Assembly (NCBI GenBank): GCA_905479905.1
Contig: CAJQOK010000390.1
Coordinates: forward strand, 1-7,460
Direction of reading: 5' to 3'
DNA from: an uncultured Aliterella sp.
Lineage (GTDB): Bacteria; Cyanobacteriota; Cyanobacteriia; Cyanobacteriales; Chroococcidiopsidaceae
Length of the DNA stretch: 7,460 bases
The notes below the pieces were generated by a model. The model was given only the letters and a program-made list of their open reading frames with translations. It searched no databases and was not told the DNA's origin. Below are positions 1-6,129 of this stretch, piece after piece. Within the stretch, counting starts at the first letter, position 1, and each line of letters begins with the position of its first letter. The translations under genes and the position numbers were made by a program.

Positions 1-504
1 GGGAATTTCTAAAGCTTTAGCTTTATCAATATCAAATCGTCCAGCGCGGTCTTTCTCAGTTACGCGGTAGCCAAAAGTAGTAACACGATGGGTAAGCAAG
101 TCGCAAATGACTGTAAATTCGTCATCTTCGTAAACTATCCCCGGTTGCACGGTATGAACTTGAACGGGGTAAGAAAAATGAGTTCCAGAATAACGCCGAC
201 AAGCAGCGAGATATTCGTTAAGGTTAGGGGGGCCATAAATATCAACGTGGCTGGTATTACCCGCCAAACCACAGGTAGCTAAAAGTCCCATTAAACCAAA
301 AATGTGATCGCCGTGTAGATGAGTAACAAAAATCCGCGTTAGTTGACTAATTTTTAAGTCACTACGCATAACTTGATGCTGGGTTCCTTCCCCACAGTCA
401 AACAACCACAACTCGCCCCTTTGGGGTAAACGTAAAGCCACACTGGAAACATTACGCGAACGAGTAGGTACGCCGGAACTTGTTCCTAAAAATGTAATCT
501 GCAC
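1..504 (-). CDS. rnz: Ribonuclease Z, N-terminal 168 codons (cut by window edge)
   Basis: RNase Z is the metallo-beta-lactamase-fold endonuclease that trims the 3' trailer of tRNA precursors, mainly those lacking encoded CCA, in the cytoplasm. I translated this frame by hand. It begins [15 protein letters not shown] and carries [10 protein letters not shown] (residues 35-44), the zinc motif HLHGDH (62-67) and a further candidate zinc ligand, H139, in [12 protein letters not shown]. The visible part ends in [16 protein letters not shown], which resembles the start of the flexible tRNA-binding arm of bacterial RNase Z. About half of the usual roughly 310 residues is present and the frame is open to base 1. 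The start is GTG at 504-502, because an in-frame TAA lies directly before it and residue 1 then matches the family start. No clear Shine-Dalgarno is present. The gene diverges from the SpoIID-domain gene. Family assignment is secure. Confidence 0.95.
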   Translation of the reverse strand, partial: MQITFLGTSSGVPTRSRNVSSVALRLPQRGELWLFDCGEGTQHQVMRSDLKISQLTRIFVTHLHGDHIFGLMGLLATCGLAGNTSHVDIYGPPNLNEYLAACRRYSGTHFSYPVQVHTVQPGIVYEDDEFTVICDLLTHRVTTFGYRVTEKDRAGRFDIDKAKALEIP

Positions 505-526
505 TTAATGTTAGTCAACCTTATTT

Positions 527-534
527 GCGATCGC
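527..534. repeat. HIP1 octamer GCGATCGC in the rnz/SpoIID spacer
   Basis: This is a palindromic HIP1 site, strongly over-represented in many cyanobacterial genomes. It lies between the rnz GTG and its proposed -10 element. Nine more exact copies start at 2090, 3402, 4144, 5232, 5571, 5644, 5951, 6546 and 7403, all inside coding sequence or the HAD remnant. The density of about one per 750 bases supports a cyanobacterial origin. None occurs between 535 and 2089. Confidence 0.85.
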
Positions 535-555
535 TTTTTCTATGGTGGCACGGGA

Positions 556-561
556 AGTATA
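556..561 (-). promoter_or_regulatory. Candidate -10 box (TATACT) for rnz
   Basis: Read on the minus strand, the bases are TATACT, five of six matching TATAAT, about 50 bases upstream of the rnz GTG. No convincing TTGACA-like -35 box is seen at 16-18 bases. Cyanobacterial promoters often lack one, so this remains a weak, composition-based call. Confidence 0.3.
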
Positions 562-602
562 GTGAGGAGCAAGACGAAACTTTTATTTAACTACTGCTTC
601 TG

Positions 603-608
603 TATTAT
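603..608 (+). promoter_or_regulatory. Candidate -10 box (TATTAT) for the SpoIID-domain gene
   Basis: TATTAT matches TATAAT at five of six positions and is preceded directly by TG, close to an extended -10 arrangement. It would start transcription near 615, about 75 bases before the preferred ATG at 690. No good -35 box is visible and the region is AT-rich, so chance occurrence is plausible. Confidence 0.25.
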
Positions 609-675
609 TTGATGATTTAACGAAAAATAGCTAATTTATTAGTTTAATTGGAATTTACTAATAACACTCTTACTT

Positions 676-679
676 GGAG
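676..679 (+). promoter_or_regulatory. Ribosome binding site GGAG that favours the ATG at 690
   Basis: GGAG lies ten bases before the ATG at 690, an acceptable Shine-Dalgarno distance. The in-frame TTG at 648 has no such element. Together with the signal peptide beginning at 690, this supports the ATG start. Confidence 0.5.
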
Positions 680-689
680 CCAAATCTGC

Positions 690-1811
690 ATGAATTTACG
701 CCTATTATTAGCTCAATTTACTAAACATCCTTGGTTGCTGACTATGCTGCTGTGGATAGCTTTAGTTGTCCCGGCGCAAGGAGCGGTACAGTTAAGAGTT
801 GCCGTTGAAAAAGGTGTCAATCGGCTCAAAGTTGGCAGTTCAACCAATGCCGTAGTTAAGGATGCTTCGGGGCGGAAACTAGGCGATATTGCGGCAATGA
901 ATGCCTTTTATGCAACCCCCAGCGAAGGGGGAGTTGCGGTAGATACAATGCGCGCGGGGGCGGTGTGGATTGAACCGTTGGCGGGAGGATATGTTTACAT
1001 AGGCGACTTTTGGTATCGAGGCGAAGTTTTAGTAATTCCTTCAAGCAAAGGCTTAACGGCAATTAATTATGTCGATTTAGAACAATACCTTTACAGCGTC
1101 CTAGGCAGCGAAATGAGTCCCAGTTGGCCCTTAGAAGCGCTCAAAGCTCAAGCAGTAGCAGCCCGTACCTATGCTATCTACAAGCAGCAAAAGGAACGCA
1201 ACGCTTTTTATGATCTCAGCAATACTCAAGCATCTCAAGTTTATAAAGGTGTCGCTAAAGAATTTAGTAGCACCCAGACGGCAGTAAATGCTACAGCAGG
1301 ACAGGTACTAACTTACGATAATCAGTTAATTTTGTCAGTTTTTCATGCCTGTTCGGGCGGACGTACAGAAAATGTTGAGGATGTATGGTCTGAAGCCTTA
1401 CCTTATCTGCGTGGCGTTCAAGATTACGATCAAAATGTAACTCAATGTCAGTGGGCAAAAAGCTTTTCACCAGAGGAGCTAAATAAGCGGATTTCCGGGG
1501 TTGGGAATGTAGTTTCAATTACCCCAACCCTGACTACTAACGGCAGCATTAAGTCAATGAAAATTGTGGGAACGAGCGGTACGCGGGAGTTAAAAGGAGA
1601 AGCAGTACGCAACGCTTTAGGCTTAAAAAGTACCCGTTTTACCATTACTCAAGAACCCACAGGTTTACGCTTTGATGGACGCGGTTGGGGTCATGGCTTA
1701 GGGTTGAGTCAGTGGGGGGCGTACAATTTAGCAGCACGAGGCATCAATTACAGACAGATTTTGGGGCATTACTACACTGGGGCTAAACTTAGTACGATTA
1801 AAGCTAGGTAA
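690..1811 (+). CDS. Exported SpoIID/LytB-domain protein (putative peptidoglycan lytic transglycosylase)
   Basis: SpoIID-family proteins cleave glycan strands of peptidoglycan, in Bacillus spores those stripped of stem peptides. In non-sporulating cyanobacteria the substrate is not known to me. Counting from the ATG at 690 (373 residues), residues 1-31 form a signal peptide (positive start, hydrophobic core, ending VVPAQGA). The SpoIID domain spans roughly 110-370. It shows VLGSEMSPSWPLEALKAQA with E141 at the place of the SpoIID catalytic glutamate, HACSGGRTEN (C221), a further cysteine C253 in CQW, and the C-terminal GWGHGLGLSQWG with H335. The Cys/His residues could bind a metal, as reported for clostridial SpoIID. 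An in-frame TTG at 648 would add 14 residues before the signal peptide and is less likely. The stop codon's last base begins a heptamer repeat array. The enzymatic role is inferred from the family. Confidence 0.9.
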   Translation: MNLRLLLAQFTKHPWLLTMLLWIALVVPAQGAVQLRVAVEKGVNRLKVGSSTNAVVKDASGRKLGDIAAMNAFYATPSEGGVAVDTMRAGAVWIEPLAGGYVYIGDFWYRGEVLVIPSSKGLTAINYVDLEQYLYSVLGSEMSPSWPLEALKAQAVAARTYAIYKQQKERNAFYDLSNTQASQVYKGVAKEFSSTQTAVNATAGQVLTYDNQLILSVFHACSGGRTENVEDVWSEALPYLRGVQDYDQNVTQCQWAKSFSPEELNKRISGVGNVVSITPTLTTNGSIKSMKIVGTSGTRELKGEAVRNALGLKSTRFTITQEPTGLRFDGRGWGHGLGLSQWGAYNLAARGINYRQILGHYYTGAKLSTIKAR

Positions 1812-1836
1812 TTGGTCATTGGTCATTGGTCATTGG
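1811..1836. repeat. Heptamer tandem repeat, ATTGGTC x 3.7
   Basis: Three perfect copies of ATTGGTC are followed by ATTGG. The first base is the last base of the SpoIID-domain stop codon. The seven-base period matches the short tandemly repeated repetitive (STRR) sequences known from cyanobacteria. Such arrays vary in copy number through replication slippage. Confidence 0.9.
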
Positions 1837-1880
1837 AAACTGCTTAATTACCCATTACCCATTACCCATTACCCATTACC
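1814..1880. terminator. Possible two-way hairpin formed by the two heptamer arrays
   Basis: In the register pairing 1814 with 1880, five of every seven positions pair, with C/T and T/C mismatches at fixed places. Shifted registers (by seven bases) work equally well with a shorter loop. The structure would lie immediately after both convergent stop codons, where a shared terminator is expected. There is no canonical GC stem followed by a T-run, so the termination role is inferred. Confidence 0.3.
1847..1880. repeat. Heptamer tandem repeat, ATTACCC x 4.9
   Basis: Four perfect copies of ATTACCC are followed by ATTACC. The last base, 1880, is also the last base of the stop codon of the minus-strand membrane-protein gene. 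The array is separated from the ATTGGTC array by ten bases. The reverse complement of its unit (in phase GGTAATG) agrees with GGTCATT of the first array at five of seven positions, so the two arrays are imperfect inverted copies. Confidence 0.9.
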
Positions 1881-3169
1881 TAATGCCCAGATTCTCTTAA
1901 TCGGCGCTGCCATTCCGCGTCAATTTGGTCTGAATTTTCAGCTTCTTGGTCTAGTAAATCGGTTTCGGTGGTGTAGGCTAAATCCTCGTTAGTAATTACG
2001 TTTTGGGCGGCAAATTGACGGGCGTAGGCAATTTTTTGTTTTACGGTAGAGTCAGCTAACTGTAAGCTTCGCTCTTGACGTTGGGCATTGCGATCGCCTA
2101 TTTTGTTATTGCGCCGCTTCAGCCAAAAATAACGTACCAAAGGAACGCCTAAAAACGCTGCTCCATACCCCAGTAGCAACCAATAAATAGCCTGGACAAA
2201 GCCGACAAGTCCTCCGGCGGCAATATCTGCAAGCAAACTACCTAAAAATAATGCTCCGCCTAAATTCAACACTCCTAACCCGATACTTAGCCCTAATTGT
2301 CCCGAACTTGCGGCGCTAAAGCGTTGGGGTAATTCTTGTAAGTAAGGTGGTATGGCTAAAAGCTGCTGTCGCCTTGAAGCGTAAGATTGCAATTCAGGAA
2401 ATACATAGACAAGATTTCCTTCAGGGCTGACCATTGGTTGCCCGTTAAACCTAGTTAGCACAGGCAGCATATAGTCTTCGTACTCTTGAGCGTATCCTGA
2501 GCCAATATCGTCTAAATAGGGCGCTATCTGCTCTCCTACCACCGCACCGCGATTAGTGCGAATAACGGCGGCAATTTCTTTCTGGCGGCGTTCTTCTAAG
2601 TCTGCATTGGGGTTGCCATCGCCAAATAGAAACGAGAAAATTGCCTCAAAAAAGTTTAACTGATTTTCTTCCTCTCGCCGCTCTTGGTATCGCCTGTCGT
2701 AGTCTGGAGAGAATACCCCATACCAATTAGGGCCAATCCAGAAGTAAGGCATAAAAAACGAACTACCACCGCCATAACTGGGACTTCTATTATCGTCATC
2801 GCTGCTTTGATTAGCGGCAGTCAAAAGCACAAAGATGGTGACAATAATTAGAGCAATGGAGGCAAGTAATAAAACTCCAAAAGATATACGAATCAAGTAA
2901 AACAATACTCGCCAAACCTTTTTCCACCACTCTTGTAGCCGCAAGCGTAAAAACTTGTTCCGCAGAACTGCCCGTAAGTTTTTGGGAAATAGATAAACAA
3001 TTTCCCCGGTTTCAGCTACTTGTAAGTGTCCGCCGACATCGGTTGCTAAAGCCAGTAGTCCTTGTTGGGCTAAATTTACATTAAATCCTGCCTGGGTCGC
3101 TACATCGCCAACAGTGACGCGATAACCCAGTTGTTCCACAGCCTCCATGATGGCGGGATTTGGAGCCAT
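1880..3169 (-). CDS. Membrane protein with two winged-helix-like modules, conserved cyanobacteria/plastid type, function unknown
   Basis: The 429-residue protein has a duplicated module. Module 1 (about 10-62) contains GDVATQAGFNVNLAQQGL and ends GEIVYLFP (55-62). Module 2 (about 197-258) ends GNLVYVFP (251-258). Each looks like a small helix-helix-beta-wing unit. Between them lie a basic stretch, a long hydrophobic segment (about 88-118), a Gly/Ser/Asp/aromatic linker, and NFFEAIFSFLFGDGNPN (172-188). Two or more further membrane segments fall at about 290-348, followed by a charged cytosolic-looking tail. From memory, it resembles a cyanobacterial family with plant chloroplast members such as Arabidopsis At5g03900; I could not check this. 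The ATG at 3169 has GAGG (3177-3180 on the complement) about eight bases upstream. It lies 107 bases downstream of the GFA-like gene and may have its own promoter. I assign no biochemical activity. Confidence 0.85.
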   Translation of the reverse strand: MAPNPAIMEAVEQLGYRVTVGDVATQAGFNVNLAQQGLLALATDVGGHLQVAETGEIVYLFPKNLRAVLRNKFLRLRLQEWWKKVWRVLFYLIRISFGVLLLASIALIIVTIFVLLTAANQSSDDDNRSPSYGGGSSFFMPYFWIGPNWYGVFSPDYDRRYQERREEENQLNFFEAIFSFLFGDGNPNADLEERRQKEIAAVIRTNRGAVVGEQIAPYLDDIGSGYAQEYEDYMLPVLTRFNGQPMVSPEGNLVYVFPELQSYASRRQQLLAIPPYLQELPQRFSAASSGQLGLSIGLGVLNLGGALFLGSLLADIAAGGLVGFVQAIYWLLLGYGAAFLGVPLVRYFWLKRRNNKIGDRNAQRQERSLQLADSTVKQKIAYARQFAAQNVITNEDLAYTTETDLLDQEAENSDQIDAEWQRRLRESGH

Positions 3170-3205
3170 GCTCTTCCCTCAAGTAAAATTATTTTATCTA
3201 TCTCT

Positions 3206-3211
3206 AGTATA
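3206..3211 (-). promoter_or_regulatory. Candidate -10 box (TATACT) for the winged-helix membrane protein gene
   Basis: On the minus strand the bases read TATACT, five of six matching TATAAT, about 36 bases before the ATG at 3169. That gives a plausible short leader containing the GAGG ribosome binding site. No clear -35 box is seen. If real, it allows expression apart from the upstream three-gene cluster. Confidence 0.35.
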
Positions 3212-3276
3212 AAGTTCTATTTCTTGGGTGTTAGCTCTAGATGGGGTGCAAATCCGTACTTCTTTTATCACCAAGT

Positions 3277-3663
3277 TTAAGTTGAGTCTAGTTTATGAAT
3301 ATTTTGCTCCCAGTTTGCGCCATCAAACGGGACTATTTCAAAGCGAGATAAGGTATTGTCGCCATCCTGGCAGCGCAGATTAACGCTGAAACCGTCAGGA
3401 TGCGATCGCGGTGTATAAAAGCTATGAATGCCACAAACTCGACAGAATGTATGTTTGGCAACCCCTGTATTAAACGTATAAGTAGTTAACGCTTCCGCAC
3501 CTTGCAATAAAGTAAATCTTTCGGAGGGGACAATTAGATGCAAAAAACCTTTTTTCAAACAAATTGAGCAGTTGCATTCATCTACTTTGTATTTGTCTAC
3601 AACTACTCGAAACCTTACCGCGCCGCAGTGACAACCGCCTTCAAAAGTCTCTAATGTAGTCAT
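3277..3663 (-). CDS. GFA/CENP-V-domain zinc-binding protein
   Basis: This is a single GFA (glutathione-dependent formaldehyde-activating enzyme-like, DUF636) domain covering almost all of the 128 residues. The family's cysteine set is complete: C11 and C13 in GGCHCGAVRF, C30/C32/C35 in CNCSIC, and C74/C77 in CRVCG. These bind structural and putatively catalytic zinc. Most family members have no proven substrate, and the formaldehyde-glutathione role of the founding member should not be transferred. I start at the ATG at 3663. An in-frame TTG six bases upstream would add only two residues and directly abut the previous stop codon. Six bases separate this gene from the upstream coiled-coil gene, indicating co-transcription with it and the SDR-CIA30 gene. 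No clear Shine-Dalgarno is visible, so translational coupling is possible. Confidence 0.9.
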   Translation of the reverse strand: MTTLETFEGGCHCGAVRFRVVVDKYKVDECNCSICLKKGFLHLIVPSERFTLLQGAEALTTYTFNTGVAKHTFCRVCGIHSFYTPRSHPDGFSVNLRCQDGDNTLSRFEIVPFDGANWEQNIHKLDST

Positions 3664-3669
3664 AGGCAA

Positions 3670-4017
3670 TTAGCGAGGATTACGGAGTTTTTCTAGCTTA
3701 GAAACACGAACTTGCAATTTATTTACTTGATCTTTGGTTTCAATTGCTAAAGTTGCCAGATTGTCAAACATTTGTTCGCGGCTCAATTGTGGCTGTTTGC
3801 GTCCCGAATTTATCGGCGCTGGAGTGGGGGTTTGTCCTCTACTTATTTGGCTAATTTGAGCCTCTAGACGATTTAACCGCGATTCTAGTCTATAAATGTC
3901 TGCTTCTAAATTAACAACTCGTGATGATTGGGAAAATGCTGCACTGTTTAGCCCATACCAGCTAATTGTTACCAAAATTGTTGTTAAGCAAAGTAGTAAA
4001 AGCTTTCTCCTGATCAT
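3670..4017 (-). CDS. Small exported or membrane-anchored coiled-coil protein, unknown function
   Basis: I do not recognise a named family. The 115-residue product begins MIRRK followed by a hydrophobic stretch (about 6-20) and SAAFSQS, so it has a signal peptide or N-terminal anchor. A heptad-patterned segment (about 34-60, with NLEADIYRLESRLNRLEAQI) predicts a coiled coil. A Pro/Thr/Gly/Ser linker (about 61-78) and a second helical, Lys/Glu/Leu/Val-rich segment (about 84-112) follow. The start is the ATG at 4017. A longer frame opens at a TTG at 4053, but it would put 12 residues before the signal sequence and run 36 bases into the upstream gene. The chosen ATG shares one base with the upstream TAA (TAATG), a coupling arrangement. 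A structural or adaptor role next to the SDR-CIA30 protein is possible but unproven. Confidence 0.8.
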   Translation of the reverse strand: MIRRKLLLLCLTTILVTISWYGLNSAAFSQSSRVVNLEADIYRLESRLNRLEAQISQISRGQTPTPAPINSGRKQPQLSREQMFDNLATLAIETKDQVNKLQVRVSKLEKLRNPR

Positions 4018-4019
4018 TA
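4015..4019 (-). other. TAATG stop/start overlap (translational coupling)
   Basis: On the minus strand, TAA ends the SDR-CIA30 gene and ATG starts the coiled-coil gene, sharing the A at 4017. No Shine-Dalgarno is obvious before this ATG, so re-initiation by ribosomes finishing the upstream gene is the simplest reading. This would keep the two proteins in a linked ratio. Confidence 0.7.
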
Positions 4020-5486
4020 GTCTGGTTGTAAAGATGCAAATAATTGTTGCCAATTGTTAGATGGATTGGTACTTTCTACGGCTTTTACTTCAAAGGTGAC
4101 GTTGCTTGCTTGAGGTTGGGATAATGATTCAATGCAAAGAAGTGCGATCGCATCTCTGCTAACTTTCCCTCTAATATTGTCTCCTTGTTCAAATACTAAT
4201 TCTTGAACGCCAGTTTCCTCAGTCAACGCGCAAGGTCTGATAATTGTATAAGGGATGTTGCTTTCCCTTATACTATCTTCTCCCCGCAATTTCCAAGTCA
4301 GAATACCTCCCAATTGCTCATTCATTCTCACGGCGGGGGGTTCTTCTGCAAGGTTGATACCGGGACGATTGGGACGAGTTACACCCGCCGAACTAATTAG
4401 TACAAATTGTGGCAAGGTTTCACCACCATAGGCTTTAATTGATTCTACTTGCAAAGCAAAATGACCGGGCGTAAAGTTGGGATTTAATTCGCCGTCGTAC
4501 TCAAACTTACTTAGCATTAATTGCAAAGAGCAAATATTTTGAGTATTGATTAATTCCTTACTATCTAAGGTTTTAGCCCGAAATACTGGAACTAATTGGT
4601 TAAAAGGAATCCGCACATCTATCCAACTATTATCTACAGTATCGAAAGAGTGGCAATAAGCTACACCATCCCACTTTGACTCGGTACGCGCTAGAAACTT
4701 GTAACGTTGACCATCGCCTTTAACCCGCAGTTCTATACCTTCATAAGTAGATAAATCAAAGGGGGGAACAATATTTTTAGTCCTTACCGAAGCAAAACCA
4801 CCAGAGTTTTGAGTAGATACATTGCCTGTAAATACTGCCATATTATCAATAAATTTAATCTCGCTTTCGCTCACCCCACCCATTACCACATCATCCACTG
4901 CGCCCCAAATCTCTTTTAAATCTGCGGAGGGATTGGTAAAATCAAATATAAGTTTGTCTGTAGACTTATTGAGATACTTCGCCGCTTGGACGAGATTTTT
5001 TACTCCCAGATAATCCACATTTTCTGGGGTATCGCCGACAATTTCCGGCTGATAAAACTTAATTCCTTGATTGTACTTTGCGCGATCTGGCGTATCTCCC
5101 TCTACAGGCTGCACTTTTACCGATGTACAACAAATTACTGCTTGCACTGCCATTAATTGCGGAGTTAAGGTTTCGGGTTTGGTAATGTCCCCTTCGATTA
5201 ATTCTACATTTTGGGGCAATATGGATTTCGCGCGATCGCAATTTCTCACCAAACACCGCACTTGATAACCACGATCAACTAATATTTGTACTACACGCTT
5301 ACCTACGCCACCCGTCGCCCCTGCTACTAAAACAATTCCCATACTTTTACCAATAGATATATTCTTATTATCGTTACCTAAAAACAATCGTTGCAGACAG
5401 CCAATAAACGGGATAATGTCAAAGTAAGCTAGAGTTTTTACAAATCTACCGATATCCCACGAGCCGTTTTTTTGATTCATAGCCAT
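4017..5486 (-). CDS. Atypical SDR (NAD(P)-binding) protein with inserted CIA30 domain, HCF173-like
   Basis: The 489-residue protein opens with a conserved-looking helix (WDIGRFVKTLAYFDIIPFIGCLQRLF, about 10-35). A Rossmann fold with GATGGVG (56-62), the dinucleotide-binding Gly-rich loop, follows. At about residue 178 the SDR is interrupted by a CIA30 domain (LIFDFTNP, VDDVVMGGVSES, FDLSTYEGIELRVKGDG, ending near 352). The SDR then resumes (FVLISSAGVTRP, about 357 on; IPYTIIRP, about 412-420). No YxxxK catalytic pair is visible; the region reads WKLRGED, so this is probably a binding or scaffold protein rather than an oxidoreductase. Plant HCF173, needed for psbA mRNA translation, has this same CIA30-within-SDR layout, as established from the literature. 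The same role here is inference. The start is the ATG at 5486; another ATG lies two codons in. This is the first gene of a three-gene minus-strand cluster. Confidence 0.92.
   Translation of the reverse strand: MAMNQKNGSWDIGRFVKTLAYFDIIPFIGCLQRLFLGNDNKNISIGKSMGIVLVAGATGGVGKRVVQILVDRGYQVRCLVRNCDRAKSILPQNVELIEGDITKPETLTPQLMAVQAVICCTSVKVQPVEGDTPDRAKYNQGIKFYQPEIVGDTPENVDYLGVKNLVQAAKYLNKSTDKLIFDFTNPSADLKEIWGAVDDVVMGGVSESEIKFIDNMAVFTGNVSTQNSGGFASVRTKNIVPPFDLSTYEGIELRVKGDGQRYKFLARTESKWDGVAYCHSFDTVDNSWIDVRIPFNQLVPVFRAKTLDSKELINTQNICSLQLMLSKFEYDGELNPNFTPGHFALQVESIKAYGGETLPQFVLISSAGVTRPNRPGINLAEEPPAVRMNEQLGGILTWKLRGEDSIRESNIPYTIIRPCALTEETGVQELVFEQGDNIRGKVSRDAIALLCIESLSQPQASNVTFEVKAVESTNPSNNWQQLFASLQPD
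5412..5417 (+). promoter_or_regulatory. Candidate -10 box (GATAAT) for the HAD gene, inside the SDR-CIA30 coding region
   Basis: GATAAT matches TATAAT at five of six positions, with TTGCAG 15 bases upstream (5391-5396). It lies about 86 bases before the HAD ATG. The 16-base gap between the divergent genes cannot hold a promoter, so one inside the neighbouring gene is expected. This particular choice is weak. Confidence 0.22.
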
Positions 5487-5502
5487 AGTTTAAAATTAAG
5501 CG

Positions 5503-6042
5503 ATGGAACAGGAAAATATAGAAACGATTAACACTGGAAATCTTTTAATTGTCGATCTAGATGGAACAGTGCGATCGCCTCGTTCTGACAATAAGTTTAT
5601 CGAACATCCGGGAGATCAAAAAATTATCCCAGGGGCAGAAGGCGCGATCGCCTATTTTGCAAGCGTTGGCTGGAAAATAGTAGCTGTAACCAATCAAGCG
5701 GGTGTGGCGGCGGGTAAAAAATCTTTAACTAGCTGCGTTAAAGAACAACAGCAAACAATGATTTTACTGCCAGAAATTGAAGAGGTTTACTTTTGCCCAG
5801 ATTTTGCCGGAAAAAAATGTTTCTGCGTCACACCAAAAGAAGTGCGCGACTATAACAAACATCAGCTATCGGGAAGCTTTCGCAAACCAAACCCCGGAAT
5901 GCTATTGCTAGTAATGGAAATCTACAATCCAGGCAAAATTATGTTTGTAGGCGATCGCCCCGAAGATAAACAAGCCGCAAATTCAGCTTCAATCAAGTTT
6001 CAGCAAGCCGACAACTGGCGGAGAACCTATGGCGATTTTTAA
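5503..6042 (+). CDS. HAD-superfamily phosphatase, GmhB/HisB-N-like (HAD-IIIA)
   Basis: All four HAD motifs are present in this 179-residue cytosolic protein: motif I DLDGT with nucleophile D18 and acid/base D20; motif II VTNQAGV; motif III K128 in RKPNPGM; motif IV GDRPED with D151 and D155. This order and size fit the family of D-glycero-D-manno-heptose-1,7-bisphosphate phosphatase and the histidinol-phosphatase half of HisB, which dephosphorylate small sugar phosphates or similar molecules. A cysteine cluster, C98, C106 and C108, sits where GmhB has its Cys-x-His...Cys-x-Cys zinc loop, but the usual His place holds D100. The actual substrate is unknown. The ATG at 5503 lies 16 bases from the divergent SDR-CIA30 start and has no Shine-Dalgarno. 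A 3'-terminal relative of this gene reappears at 7366-7460 beyond the glycosyltransferase. HIP1 sites lie at 5571, 5644 and 5951. Confidence 0.9.
   Translation: MEQENIETINTGNLLIVDLDGTVRSPRSDNKFIEHPGDQKIIPGAEGAIAYFASVGWKIVAVTNQAGVAAGKKSLTSCVKEQQQTMILLPEIEEVYFCPDFAGKKCFCVTPKEVRDYNKHQLSGSFRKPNPGMLLLVMEIYNPGKIMFVGDRPEDKQAANSASIKFQQADNWRRTYGDF
5515..5520 (-). promoter_or_regulatory. Candidate -10 box (TATATT) for the SDR-CIA30 operon, inside the HAD coding region
   Basis: The minus strand reads TATATT, five of six matching TATAAT, 29-34 bases upstream of the ATG at 5486. This would place the transcript start around 5508 with a leader of about 20 bases, within the first codons of the divergent HAD gene. 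No clear -35 box is visible. Confidence 0.3.
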
Positions 6043-6129
6043 AGTTGCAAGTCTACAATTTATAGATACCTCTTTGGGCGCAATGGTTTACTATAGCTTT
6101 GCTACTGCCAGCGATTATGAATTAACTTC

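Noticed and set aside
88..282. Plus-strand ORF of 64 codons
   Set aside because: It lies opposite the clearly coding RNase Z frame and its translation shows no domain or start signal.
648..689. TTG at 648 as the start of the SpoIID-domain gene
   Set aside because: It would add 14 polar residues before a normal signal peptide and lacks a Shine-Dalgarno, whereas the ATG at 690 has GGAG ten bases upstream.
1811..1880. CRISPR-like array
   Set aside because: The repeat unit is only seven bases and is directly tandem with no spacers, so it is an STRR array.
3170..3276. Terminator between the GFA-like gene and the membrane-protein gene
   Set aside because: No stem followed by a T-run was found; the only palindrome noted is the short TCTAGA at 3236-3241.
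4018..4053. TTG at 4053 as the start of the coiled-coil protein
   Set aside because: It would overlap the upstream gene by 36 more bases and put 12 residues before the MIRRK signal sequence. The TAATG start is more natural.
5059..5265. Opposed small ORFs on both strands within the SDR-CIA30 gene
   Set aside because: Both are out-of-frame shadows of the Rossmann-domain coding sequence, with no recognisable protein features.
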